15,958 nucleotides of DNA, taken from the NCBI GenBank assembly GCA_013811765.1, contig JACCUO010000199.1:1-15958 (forward strand), read 5' to 3'. Positions within the stretch are counted from its first letter, which is position 1. Each line of letters opens with the position of its first letter. The DNA is from Thermoleophilaceae bacterium. Its GTDB lineage: Bacteria > Actinomycetota > Thermoleophilia > Solirubrobacterales > Thermoleophilaceae. The notes beneath the pieces are model-generated. The model searched no databases. It was not told the DNA's origin and worked only from the letters and a program-made list of their open reading frames with translations. The translations under genes were made by a program, and so were the position numbers. Shown here in pieces: positions 1-7,041 of this stretch.

Positions 1-167
1 ACCAGCAGGGCGGCGAGGAGGCTCACCACGAGCCACCCGATCGACCAGATCGCCGCCTCGCGGAGCTCGGGCTCGCGGCCCCGGGCAAAGAACTTGAGAT
101 CGAGCCACAGGAAGACGATCAGCGCCAAGATCAGGCCGGCAGACGGCGCTATGTCTCGCAGGACCAT
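1..167 (-). CDS. TerC family integral membrane protein, N-terminal part (cut by window edge)
   Basis: The visible 55 residues read as a first transmembrane helix (SAGLILALIVFLWLDL), a short basic and acidic loop, then ELREAAIWSIGWLVVS leading into a second helix. This matches the N-terminus of TerC/Alx membrane proteins, where an LDL segment precedes a loop and an 'REALLWS.W' stretch. Members are multi-helix proteins linked to metal (manganese, tellurite) handling or metal loading of exported enzymes; the substrate here cannot be told. The ATG at 167 is the only sensible start. No Shine-Dalgarno precedes it, but a TACCGT box ends 8 nt upstream, so a leaderless message is likely. It lies 55 nt downstream of the lipoprotein gene on the same strand. 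The rest, including the metal-site residues, is outside the window. Confidence 0.72.
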   Translation of the reverse strand, partial: MVLRDIAPSAGLILALIVFLWLDLKFFARGREPELREAAIWSIGWLVVSLLAALL

Positions 168-175
168 GAGAAGGC

Positions 176-181
176 ACGGTA
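176..181 (-). promoter_or_regulatory. Putative -10 box of the TerC-family gene
   Basis: TACCGT on the minus strand fits TANNNT and ends 8 nt before the ATG at 167, so transcription would start at or next to the start codon. No convincing -35 hexamer was found. The support is that the same spacing recurs at several other genes in this window. Confidence 0.35.
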
Positions 182-222
182 CTTGGCGGGCGCGCGCGGC
201 CGGGCCGCGGACCGTTTCCCTC

Positions 223-1383
223 CTAGCGGAGGAGCCCGCGGCAGCGGGAGAGGGCCTTCGTGTCGCGGGGCTCCGCCCTGTCGAGGCAGTCGGCATAGCG
301 GCCAAGGGCATCCACCCCCGGGCCGGGGGCAGCTCCGGCGTCCGGCGAAGGCGCCTGCGGCGGGGCGGTCCTCCCCCGCGGATCGGTCGGACCCGGGGGT
401 GTGGTGCCCTGCCCGGGCCCTCCGGTCCCGCCAGCTCCCAGGCCCCTGAGCGCGCTGAGCCCGGAGAGCTGTTTCGTCAGGTCTGCAATCGGCCGGGACC
501 TCGTGGGCGCGCTGATCTGCTGCTCTGCGCCCAGGTCGCTGAACTCGATCGAGAAGCGCAATGTGCCGCGCGTCAGGCCCCCCACACGCGCGCGGTCCTC
601 CTCCGGCACCCGGATTTCGAGCGTGGCGGAGAGGCGACGGATGACCTCGTCGGTCTTTCCGACGTAGACGTCGAAGCTGGGACTGCGCACGATGCCTCCC
701 AGGCGGTCGAGCTCCTGCCCGGACAGCGGGTTTGGCACGTCTCCCCCTGCCCCCCCGACCGCTTTCGCGGAGCGTTGGACGAGGCTGTTGAGGTCGCGGA
801 ACAAGCTGCGCGTATCCAGCGTGCCCGTGACGTGCCGGGCCTCGACGCCGCCCGCCTTCTCTGTGTCCTGCTCCTTGGCGCCCACCACCCAGGCGCGCGG
901 ATCCAGCCCGAGCTCCCGAAGCGAGCCGTCCCGGCCCCCGCCTGCCCTGCTCAGCTCGCGGTTTGCCCGTTGGACCTCCGCACGGGGCTGTTCGTAGAAC
1001 TCGCCCCCGAACTTCACGAACGCGCGCGCGTTCGTGCGCAGCACCCCGAACTGAACGGTCTGGCCAGCTCCTTGAGCACCGACTTTCAGATCGATGTCGA
1101 CCATCGGCAGCGCCCGCCCGCCGCCGATGTAGGGGCCGGCGGCCTCGAGCCGGATCGGCCGCTCAAACCCCGTCAGGCCATCCAGCGTGAGCTGGGCGTC
1201 GATCTTCACGTTCGCTCTCTCGATCGGCTGCCGGAAGGCACGGTCGAGCAGGACTTCCACGTCCTCTTCGCTCTTCCCGCCACCGCACGCGGCGAGGTTG
1301 GTCGTTGAGACAACCACTATCGCGACGAGCAGAAGGCCTGCGCCGAGCCGTCGGAGTGAGGATCGCGAGAAGGTCGATTTCAT
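223..1383 (-). CDS. Secreted lipoprotein of unknown function (386 aa)
   Basis: The protein opens with a basic stretch, a hydrophobic helix (about residues 13-28) and a lipobox LAAC at 30-33, so it should be cleaved at Cys33 and lipid-anchored outside the membrane. After a short GGGKSEED linker comes a folded region (about 45-320) of alternating polar/hydrophobic strands (IERANVKIDAQLTLDG, VDIDLKV, ARAFVKFGGEFYEQP). The pattern resembles the large actinobacterial lipoprotein families of the LppX/LprG kind, whose known members carry lipids; that assignment is only by pattern. A Gly/Pro-rich disordered stretch follows, and the extreme C-terminus has two cysteines spaced as YADCLDRA...ALSRCRGLL, which I recall as a recurring tail in Thermoleophilia exported proteins. 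ATG 1383 is chosen because the longer frame to 1476 adds no signal-like sequence. It is divergent from the epimerase-like gene. Confidence 0.8.
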   Translation of the reverse strand: MKSTFSRSSLRRLGAGLLLVAIVVVSTTNLAACGGGKSEEDVEVLLDRAFRQPIERANVKIDAQLTLDGLTGFERPIRLEAAGPYIGGGRALPMVDIDLKVGAQGAGQTVQFGVLRTNARAFVKFGGEFYEQPRAEVQRANRELSRAGGGRDGSLRELGLDPRAWVVGAKEQDTEKAGGVEARHVTGTLDTRSLFRDLNSLVQRSAKAVGGAGGDVPNPLSGQELDRLGGIVRSPSFDVYVGKTDEVIRRLSATLEIRVPEEDRARVGGLTRGTLRFSIEFSDLGAEQQISAPTRSRPIADLTKQLSGLSALRGLGAGGTGGPGQGTTPPGPTDPRGRTAPPQAPSPDAGAAPGPGVDALGRYADCLDRAEPRDTKALSRCRGLLR

Positions 1384-1403
1384 GGCGCGACGGGCGGAGG
1401 AGC

Positions 1404-1409
1404 AGGGTA
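1404..1409 (-). promoter_or_regulatory. Possible -10 box of the lipoprotein gene
   Basis: TACCCT on the minus strand fits TANNNT and ends 20 nt before the ATG at 1383, implying a leader of about 13 nt. It is weaker than the other candidates because the leader has no Shine-Dalgarno. It lies in the 81-nt divergent gap (1384-1464) shared with the epimerase-like gene. Confidence 0.2.
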
Positions 1410-1464
1410 GCGAGGCGCCACCTTCCCACGCAACTTGAGGGTCCCAGCTACGTTGTCTGAAGCG

Positions 1465-3048
1465 ATGAACCTGCAAATCAAGAGAATCCTGACGGGGGCC
1501 GTCCTGTGCGCCGCCCTCTCCCCCGCCCCCGCCGAGGCGAGCGAGGTTTTATCCGTGGACCGCCACCGGGTCACGCGGATCGATGACCCGTTCGTGCCGG
1601 CGCAGGCGGTCTCGGACCTCGGACAGGCGCCGCGCGTTCGCCCGGCCGGCCCCGCTCGATCCGCCCGCACCTCCACGAGCCGGCTTGGCCGCGCGATCGC
1701 CGCGATGGCTCAAGGAGGCCGGCGCACCGCTTCCACCAGCAGAAAGCGGCCCGGACCTACGCGGGGCGAGAAAGCGGTCGACCGCGCGCTGCGCCGCGCG
1801 CTGCGCGCGCGACGCATCTCGCGTCGCACCCTGAACCATTACCGCCGTCTCCTCGTCCGTGCGCGGTCGACGCGTCGAAGGCTCCGCGGCGCGCGCGGCC
1901 GGGAGCTCGGCGGCGTGATCACCACCCTCGAGGCGGTGGCCATCCGCGGGCAGCTCTCGCCCTCGCGGCTGCATCCGCTGTTCCTGATCCTTCGGCGAAA
2001 CACCGAGTACTGGCCGCGCGGGCCCTTCCCGCGCAACCGCGACCGCGTGACCTTCCGCGGAAGCGAGCTGCTCTTCGAGTACTACCGTGGAAGCGGCCTG
2101 CAGCTTCAGCCGCTGGCCAACTTCAAGAAGGCCAACCTGATGCACCGGGCATGCGTGGAGGACGTTGGCCAGGAGTGCCGCCGAAACGGCCTGCGCCGGC
2201 TGCTGCAGGAGATGACCAGTACCTCCTCCTGGCGCGGGGGCTTTCGGGCCTGGGAGTACTTCTTCAGCTTCGGAGGCGGCCGGCCTCCGTGGGTGAGCGG
2301 GATGGCCCAGGCCACCGCCATCCAGGCCTATGCGCGCGCCTGGCGGCTGTTGGGCAACCCCGGCTACCTCGGCACCGCCCGCCAGGCATTCAGGGCATTC
2401 GAGACCGCTCCTCCCACCGGCGTGGCGGCGCGCGGGCCCCTGGGAGGCACCCACTACCTCCAGTACTCCTTCGCGCCCCGCCTGTTCATCATCAACGCCT
2501 TTCTCCAGTCGTTGATCGGGCTCTACGACTTCGCCGAGCTGACCGGGGACCCCACCGCCCGCCGCCTGTTCGAGGCCGCAGAGCCCGAAGCCCGTGCGGA
2601 GGTTCCCCGCAACGACACCGGGGACTGGTCGACCTACTCTTTCGGAGGTCGCGAGTCCACACGCGGCTACCACGAGCTGCTGCGGGAGCTCCTGGCCTCC
2701 GCCTGCAGCCGGCTGGGCACGAGCGTCTACTGCGACACGGCGACCAGGTTCCGCCTCTACGCCACCGAGCCCGCCGTGATTGCACTGCTCGGGCCGACGA
2801 GCGCTTTTGCCGGGGTGAAGACCCAGGTGTCCTTCTCCCTCTCAAAGCTGTCGGCCGTGCAGCTCACGATCACGCGCAATGGCGTGACGGAGCTCGACGA
2901 GGTGCGCACTTTCCGTGCCGGCGCCGGAGCGTTTGCATGGACACCGAAGTCCGCGGGCCCGTACAGCGTGCGCCTTGCGGCAAAGGAGCTGCGCACCGGG
3001 CTCAACCTGCGCACGCGGCTCACAGGCGAGATCCAGTCGGTGCCCTGA
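1465..3048 (+). CDS. Exported D-glucuronyl C5-epimerase-like protein (527 aa)
   Basis: The ATG at 1465 gives a classical signal peptide (basic MNLQIKR, hydrophobic core, cleavage after PAEA); a TTG at 1435 is also open but would bury it. Residues about 45-150 are strongly Arg-rich and low-complexity. From about 185 to 425 the sequence matches the C-terminal domain of D-glucuronyl C5-epimerases: YFFSFGGGRPPWVSGMAQ, AYARAWRLLGNPGYLGTA, FIINAFLQSLIGLYDFAELT, and the late block GDWSTYSF...STRGYHELL with Tyr and Tyr-His (Tyr402-His403) where the family has 'Y.L' and 'YH'. That enzyme class flips uronic acids in polysaccharides. The last ~90 residues (from about 435) look like an Ig-like beta domain (AGPYSVRLAAKEL). 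The substrate is unknown and no polysaccharide synthesis genes are nearby, so it may modify an exopolymer made elsewhere. The first position of the frame is supported by TTGTCT ending 6 nt before the ATG. Confidence 0.78.
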   Translation: MNLQIKRILTGAVLCAALSPAPAEASEVLSVDRHRVTRIDDPFVPAQAVSDLGQAPRVRPAGPARSARTSTSRLGRAIAAMAQGGRRTASTSRKRPGPTRGEKAVDRALRRALRARRISRRTLNHYRRLLVRARSTRRRLRGARGRELGGVITTLEAVAIRGQLSPSRLHPLFLILRRNTEYWPRGPFPRNRDRVTFRGSELLFEYYRGSGLQLQPLANFKKANLMHRACVEDVGQECRRNGLRRLLQEMTSTSSWRGGFRAWEYFFSFGGGRPPWVSGMAQATAIQAYARAWRLLGNPGYLGTARQAFRAFETAPPTGVAARGPLGGTHYLQYSFAPRLFIINAFLQSLIGLYDFAELTGDPTARRLFEAAEPEARAEVPRNDTGDWSTYSFGGRESTRGYHELLRELLASACSRLGTSVYCDTATRFRLYATEPAVIALLGPTSAFAGVKTQVSFSLSKLSAVQLTITRNGVTELDEVRTFRAGAGAFAWTPKSAGPYSVRLAAKELRTGLNLRTRLTGEIQSVP

Positions 3049-3067
3049 CACAGCCGCGCACGGGATC

Positions 3068-3080
3068 CTGCGGTCCGCAG
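3068..3080. repeat. Perfect inverted repeat (6-1-6) in the arsA promoter, candidate operator
   Basis: CTGCGG-T-CCGCAG is a perfect palindrome around one central base. It ends 2 nt before the putative -10 box of the ArsA gene, so a bound protein would block polymerase. The loop is too small and no T-run follows, so it is a poor terminator for the upstream gene, although a 5-bp stem with a 3-nt loop is possible. Confidence 0.4.
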
Positions 3081-3082
3081 CT

Positions 3083-3088
3083 TACGAT
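3083..3088 (+). promoter_or_regulatory. Putative -10 box of the ArsA-family gene (leaderless)
   Basis: TACGAT fits TANNNT and is followed by 6 nt and then GTG at 3095, so transcription should begin at the start codon. There is no Shine-Dalgarno before the GTG. No clear -35 was recognised. Confidence 0.45.
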
Positions 3089-3094
3089 GCGCCG

Positions 3095-4297
3095 GTGGCC
3101 CCTCGGACGATCCTCTACACCGGCAAGGGCGGAGTAGGCAAAACCAGCGTGGCCGCCGCAACAGCACGGCGGTGCGCCGCCGCCGGCCTACGTACCGTCG
3201 TGCTCTCCACCGACTCGGCGCACAGTCTCTCCGACTCCCTGGAGACCCAGCTGACGGGTATCCCCACCGAGGTGGGGCCCGGCCTGTTCGGTCAGGAAGT
3301 GCAGGCTCAGGAGGAGATCGAGCGCCACTGGGAGGCGGTCTCAGGGTGGCTCGGCGAGCTGCTCGCCGACCAGGGCGTGGACCGCATCTCGGCGGAGGAG
3401 CTGACGGTTCCACCAGGGATGAACGAGCTGTTCTCACTGCTCCAGATCAAGGAGCATCACGAGTCGGGCGAGTTCGACGTGATCGTCGTCGACTGCGCCC
3501 CCACGGGTGAGACGCTCCGACTGCTGTCGTTTCCGGAGGTGTGCACCTGGTGGCTCGAGCGCATCTTCCCGTGGCAGAGCCGGTGGGTGGCGGCCGCCCG
3601 GCCGTTTGCGAAGAACGTGCTCGACCTGCCGCTGCCCACCGACGCAGCGCTCGAGGAGGTCGAACGGCTCGTGCGAAACCTCGTGGCGATGAACAAGATC
3701 CTCCGTGACCCCGCCCTCACCTCCGTCCGGCTCGTGATGACTCCCGACCGAATGGTGGTCAAGGAGGCCATGCGGACCTTCACCTACCTCAACCTCTACG
3801 GCTATCTGACCGACGCCGTCGTGGTCAACCGCATCTTTCCCGAGGAGGCCGGCGAGGGCTACTTCGCCGGCTGGCGTCAGGTACAGCGCGAACAGATGGA
3901 ACTGGTGGGCTCGGCGTTCTCCCCGGTGCCCGTCCTGACCGCCCCTTTCCTCCCGCGAGAGGTACTCGGCCACGAGATGCTCGACACGCTCGGGCAAGCC
4001 GTCTTCGGTGAGCTCGCCGCGCACGAGGTCCTCCACCACGAGCTCTCGCAGGAGCTGTCGGCCGCCAACGGACACGCGACCCTGCGGTTGGCGCTGCCCT
4101 TCACGGGCAAGGGCGACATCGAGCTGCAAAGGATCGGCCTGGAGGTCATCGTCAGGGTCGCCGGACAGAAGCGCACTATCATCCTGCCGCCGGCGATGGC
4201 GGCGTACGAGACGAGCGGCGCCCGGCTGAGGGACGGCGCCCTCGAGATCCTCTTCGAGCGGACAGGCGATGGAGCCAAGGCAGACCAAACCCACTGA
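3095..4297 (+). CDS. ArsA/GET3-family ATPase with C-terminal HSP20-like domain (400 aa)
   Basis: The N-terminus holds the deviant Walker A GKGGVGKT (residues 10-17), then the switch STDSAHSLSDSLE, the DCAPTGETLRLLSFPE loop (Asp133 onward), and the long helical insert typical of ArsA. From about residue 327 on, LRLALPFTGKGDIELQRIGLEVIV followed by KRTIILPPAM matches the HSP20-like domain found at the end of many bacterial ArsA proteins (each shown in part). The only three cysteines I see are in the N-terminal half (RRCAAAG, DCAP, EVCTWW). The Cys set that binds arsenite in plasmid ArsA and the zinc CxxC of GET3 both seem missing, and no arsB, arsC, arsD or arsR lies nearby. A role in protein targeting or another membrane ATPase function is more likely than arsenic efflux. 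GTG 3095 is the first start after the upstream stop that keeps the conserved N-terminus. Its end overlaps the next gene by 29 nt. Confidence 0.88.
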   Translation: MAPRTILYTGKGGVGKTSVAAATARRCAAAGLRTVVLSTDSAHSLSDSLETQLTGIPTEVGPGLFGQEVQAQEEIERHWEAVSGWLGELLADQGVDRISAEELTVPPGMNELFSLLQIKEHHESGEFDVIVVDCAPTGETLRLLSFPEVCTWWLERIFPWQSRWVAAARPFAKNVLDLPLPTDAALEEVERLVRNLVAMNKILRDPALTSVRLVMTPDRMVVKEAMRTFTYLNLYGYLTDAVVVNRIFPEEAGEGYFAGWRQVQREQMELVGSAFSPVPVLTAPFLPREVLGHEMLDTLGQAVFGELAAHEVLHHELSQELSAANGHATLRLALPFTGKGDIELQRIGLEVIVRVAGQKRTIILPPAMAAYETSGARLRDGALEILFERTGDGAKADQTH

Positions 4298-4628
4298 CAC
4301 CTCCGGGCAGAGCGCCGCCTGGGCCGAGTCTTGGCATCCCGAGGAGGACCTCTACGCCGGGACCGGCGAGGGCTCCGACGCCGGTGAGGACTGGCGTGTC
4401 AGATACGGAAGCCCCCCACCCCCTCGGCCTGGGCCCGGACCCGACTTCTCGGCCCTCATCATCCTGCTCGACGGGCTGCGGCGAGCTGCGCCCGCGGAGC
4501 TGCAGGGCCGGCTCTCCTCGCTCATCCGGGAGAGCCTGCTCACGCTCCGCTCGCTGATCGACTGGTATCTCGAGCGCCTGGATGGCAATCCACCCGAGCC
4601 CGAGGTCGAGAACATCCCGATCGACTAG
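4269..4628 (+). CDS. Small acidic conserved-looking protein overlapping arsA (119 aa)
   Basis: I do not recognise this family. The first ~60 residues are polar, acidic and Gly/Pro-rich (likely disordered, ending in PPPPRPGPGPD). Residues about 61-106 form two amphipathic helices, including FSALIILLDGLRRAAP and LTLRSLIDWYLERLD, and the tail is acidic again. It starts with ATG 29 nt inside the ArsA gene and shares its transcript, so translation is probably coupled. A helical adaptor or partner of the ATPase is a reasonable guess from position only. The frame runs intact to a TAG and has the codon use of its neighbours, which supports it being a real gene. Confidence 0.65.
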   Translation: MEPRQTKPTDTSGQSAAWAESWHPEEDLYAGTGEGSDAGEDWRVRYGSPPPPRPGPGPDFSALIILLDGLRRAAPAELQGRLSSLIRESLLTLRSLIDWYLERLDGNPPEPEVENIPID

Positions 4629-4639
4629 GACGAGCGCAG

Positions 4640-4658
4640 CTAGTGGCGGCGCCGCTAG
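4640..4658. repeat. 19-nt inverted repeat between the small protein and the EVE gene, candidate operator or hairpin
   Basis: CTAGTGGCGGCGCCGCTAG folds on itself with CTAG at both ends; every position but one T-G pair is complementary around the central base. Its right arm overlaps the putative -10 box of the EVE gene. As RNA it gives a 7-bp stem with a 5-nt loop followed by only a weak T-run (GTCTTCC), so operator is preferred over terminator. Confidence 0.4.
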
Positions 4659-4661
4659 TCT
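4656..4661 (+). promoter_or_regulatory. Putative -10 box of the EVE gene (leaderless)
   Basis: TAGTCT fits TANNNT and sits 7 nt before the ATG at 4669, with no Shine-Dalgarno in between. It suggests that the EVE and membrane-protein genes can be transcribed apart from arsA. Confidence 0.4.
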
Positions 4662-4668
4662 TCCCCGG

Positions 4669-5118
4669 ATGGCGGGTGAGTCCACGACCTGGGTGCTCAC
4701 AGGCTCACTGGAGAACTTCAGAGCCACCCGCGAGGGCGGCTTCCGGCTGATCGGGGCGAAGGAGAAGCGGCGCAGGATCGCGGAGCGAATCGCGCTCGGC
4801 GACAAGATCATCTTCTACGTCACCGGCGTGCAGGCCTTCGGCGGCGTTGTGAGCGTGACCTCCGAGATGTTCGAGGACCGCGTGCAGGTATGGCCCGCCA
4901 AGCCGGGCAAGGTCGACGCCTATCCGTGGCGCTTCCAAACCGCCCCTGTCGTGGTGCTCGACGAGGAGAGCTTCGTGCCGGCCGTCGAGCTCGCCGGGGA
5001 GCTCGACCACGTGGCCAAGTGGCCGGCCGAGCACTGGCATCTTGCCTTCCAGGGTCAGCTCCGCAGCGTTTCGAAGCGGGACGCCAAGCTGCTCGAGGGC
5101 CGCATCCGCGACGCGTGA
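4669..5118 (+). CDS. EVE domain-containing protein (149 aa)
   Basis: The whole protein is one EVE (DUF55) domain, at the usual length of about 150 residues. Visible family features are the opening TTWVLTGSLENF, the central GDKIIFYVTGVQAFGGVVSV strand pair, WPAKPGKVDAYPWRFQ, and the late KWPAEHWHLAFQG. EVE domains are related to YTH and PUA folds and bind modified bases in DNA or RNA; some occur with restriction systems, many are stand-alone. No restriction or methylase gene is visible here, so this is a stand-alone reader of unknown target. ATG 4669 is chosen over the open extension to 4582, which would run into the preceding gene. The stop overlaps the GTG of the next gene (GTGA). Confidence 0.85.
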   Translation: MAGESTTWVLTGSLENFRATREGGFRLIGAKEKRRRIAERIALGDKIIFYVTGVQAFGGVVSVTSEMFEDRVQVWPAKPGKVDAYPWRFQTAPVVVLDEESFVPAVELAGELDHVAKWPAEHWHLAFQGQLRSVSKRDAKLLEGRIRDA

Positions 5119-5618
5119 CGGCTGACAGCGCCGGCAGCCTGCCGGAGACGTGGCGACGGCTCAACTTCGAGCAGCGCGTCGCGGCTGTGGGCGCGCTGCT
5201 GCTGATCGTGAGCACCTTTGGCCCCTTCTCCTTCGTGGAGGCGGCGATCGTGCTCACCGCCGTCGGGGTGCTGGCACTCTTGAGGCAGCGCGCCGACCGC
5301 AAGCGGTTCCACCTGCCATTCGGGGACGGCACCGTGATCTTCGCCGCCGGTATCTGGTCCGCGCTGCTGATCGTCGTGCGCCTGTTCGACCGGCCACTGG
5401 GCCAGAGCGTGCTCGCCCTCGCGTGCGCGGCGATCCTCGCCGGGGCCGGCGCCCGCGAGCGCACGAAGCGCCCCGCCGACGACCTCCCCCCGCCCCCCGA
5501 GGATGCGCTCACCGAGCGCCTGACCGGCAGAGAAAGCGCTAGCGAGCCTCCACCGTCTCCCGGCGGGGATTGTGGGAATGGTGGGAATGTTCCGCCGCCT
5601 CGCGGGGGATACCGCTGA
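5115..5618 (+). CDS. Small integral membrane protein of unknown function (167 aa)
   Basis: The GTG at 5115 overlaps the stop of the EVE gene by 4 nt, a sign of translational coupling. The hydropathy pattern gives about four membrane helices in two pairs: VAAVGALLLIVSTFGPF, EAAIVLTAVGVLALL, then after a basic loop (RQRADRKRFHLPFGDG) VIFAAGIWSALLIVV and SVLALACAAILAGAGA. After residue ~115 the chain is polar, Pro-rich and probably disordered. The last 80 nt run over the end of the convergent efflux gene, so the final ~26 residues (Gly/Pro/Asn-rich) may be a read-on tail after loss of an earlier stop. No known family was recognised. Confidence 0.65.
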   Translation: MTADSAGSLPETWRRLNFEQRVAAVGALLLIVSTFGPFSFVEAAIVLTAVGVLALLRQRADRKRFHLPFGDGTVIFAAGIWSALLIVVRLFDRPLGQSVLALACAAILAGAGARERTKRPADDLPPPPEDALTERLTGRESASEPPPSPGGDCGNGGNVPPPRGGYR

Positions 5619-7020
5619 GCTGACCACCCGGGCAGTCGGACGCGTCCACCTTGCGCGGCGGGTTGCGTATGAACATCCCGAGTAGGCCGCCGGCCGCCAC
5701 GAGCCCGGCGGAGATCGCCATCGCAAGGTGAAAGGCGCCTTCGGAGGAGTCCGCCGAATCGCCGTAGCGCGCCGCGACGATCGCGCCGACCGCCGCGATA
5801 CCGAGCAGCCCCGCGAGCCTCGCTATGGCGTTGTTCACGCCGCTGGCGATCCCCGCGTTGCGATCGTCGGCGCCCGAGAGCACCGTTGCGGTGAGTGGCG
5901 CGACGGTCATGGATAGCCCCAGGGCAAAGACCAGCAACGGAGGTAGCAAATCCGTGAGATAGCGGGCGTCGCTCCCGAGGCGAGTCAGCAGAACCATGCC
6001 CGCGGCCGCCACGAGCGGGCCGGCGCCCATGAACAGTCGTGGCCCGAAGCGGTCCGCAAGCGCGCCAAAACGCGTCGAGAACAAGAACAGCACGATCGTC
6101 ACCGGTGTCAGCGCAGTGCCGGCCGCGACGGCGCTGTAGCCCGCCGACTGCTGCAGAAACAGCACGAGAAAGAACGACAGCAGCGAGAGGCCCGCGTACA
6201 TCAGGAAGGTCTCGAGGTTGCCGACCGCGAAGTTGTGCCGGCGAAACAGCGGGAGCGGGAGCATCGGGTGCGCGATCCGGGTCTCATAGGCGAGAAAGGC
6301 CGCAAAGAGGACCAGGCCGGCAGCGAGCGGGAGGAACACGGTGGGGTCGCCGAAGCCCACGGCGGGCTGACGAATCAGACCGAATGTGCCGGCGGCGAGC
6401 CCCAGGCCGCAAAGCGCGCCTCCCCACCCATCGACCTGCGCGCCACCCGCCTTGCCCCTGTCTCCCGCCGGTACCACCCGGGTGATCAGCAGGAACGTGC
6501 CGATGACAAGCGGAACGTTGATGGCGAAGATCCAGCGCCATGACGCCGTGTCGACCAGCTGGCCTCCGATGAGGGGCCCGATCACGAAGCCGATCGCGCC
6601 CCAGGCGGTCCACGCCCCCACGGCCCTGCCGCGCTCGTCCTCGGGGAAGGTGGTCACGATGATCGCGAGCGCGGCGGGGGTGAGGAGAGCGCCGGCGACT
6701 CCCTGGAGCGCCCGGGCCAGCACGAGGGTCTCGATGGTCGGCGCCAGAGCGCACAGCGCCGACGTGGCGCCAAATGCGGCCAAGCCCGCTGAGAAGACCC
6801 TCCGCGCCCCGAAGATGTCGCCGAGCGAGCCGGCGACGAGGATCAGCGAGGCAAGCGTCACCAGGTAGGCGTTGGTGGTCCACTGCTGCCCCGCGAAGCC
6901 GCCGCCGAGATCGTCACGAATCGCCGGGAGGGCCACGTTGACGACGGTCGAGTCCACGGTGACCACGGTCGAGCCGAGGATGCAGGCGGCGAGGATGAGC
7001 CGCTTGCGAGAGGCCGTCAT
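5539..7020 (-). CDS. DHA2-family (EmrB/QacA type) MFS drug efflux transporter (493 aa)
   Basis: This is a 14-helix major facilitator of the proton-driven multidrug class. It has the DHA2 opening TVDSTVVNVALPAI in helix 1, motif A-like GSLGDIFGARR after helix 2, LARALQGVAGALLTPAAL in helix 4, and motif C GPLIGGQLVDTASWRWIFAI in helix 5. A second half follows from about residue 255 (PLPLFRRHNFAVGN). The C-terminal tail is cytoplasmic, polar and ends in a His-rich AEHSHHSHNP stretch. The substrate cannot be predicted. ATG 7020 fits the family N-terminus (MTASRKRLILAA); a TTG at 7041 is also in frame, preceded 6 nt upstream by CATACT, so a leaderless TTG start is possible. There is no local regulator gene such as a TetR or MarR. 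Confidence 0.88.
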   Translation of the reverse strand: MTASRKRLILAACILGSTVVTVDSTVVNVALPAIRDDLGGGFAGQQWTTNAYLVTLASLILVAGSLGDIFGARRVFSAGLAAFGATSALCALAPTIETLVLARALQGVAGALLTPAALAIIVTTFPEDERGRAVGAWTAWGAIGFVIGPLIGGQLVDTASWRWIFAINVPLVIGTFLLITRVVPAGDRGKAGGAQVDGWGGALCGLGLAAGTFGLIRQPAVGFGDPTVFLPLAAGLVLFAAFLAYETRIAHPMLPLPLFRRHNFAVGNLETFLMYAGLSLLSFFLVLFLQQSAGYSAVAAGTALTPVTIVLFLFSTRFGALADRFGPRLFMGAGPLVAAAGMVLLTRLGSDARYLTDLLPPLLVFALGLSMTVAPLTATVLSGADDRNAGIASGVNNAIARLAGLLGIAAVGAIVAARYGDSADSSEGAFHLAMAISAGLVAAGGLLGMFIRNPPRKVDASDCPGGQLSGIPREAAEHSHHSHNPRRETVEAR

Positions 7021-7041
7021 CGGGTGGGCGGGGGCGGCCAA

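Noticed and set aside
94..1308. 404-codon plus-strand reading frame over the lipoprotein gene
   Set aside because: Antisense to a clear lipoprotein with signal peptide and lipobox; the frame is Arg/Pro/Ala-rich with no domain, as expected from GC-rich DNA.
1435..1464. TTG at 1435 as start of the epimerase-like gene, and TTGAGG there as a -35 box
   Set aside because: The extension would precede a good signal peptide that begins at ATG 1465, and the TTGAGG is far too close to any -10 candidate.
2151..3137. 328-codon frame overlapping the end of the epimerase gene and the start of arsA
   Set aside because: Another frame of two well-supported genes; composition is Arg/Pro/Ala-rich without motifs.
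3095..4297. Arsenic resistance locus
   Set aside because: ArsA homology alone is weak evidence: the arsenite-binding cysteines seem absent and no arsB, arsC, arsD or arsR is present.
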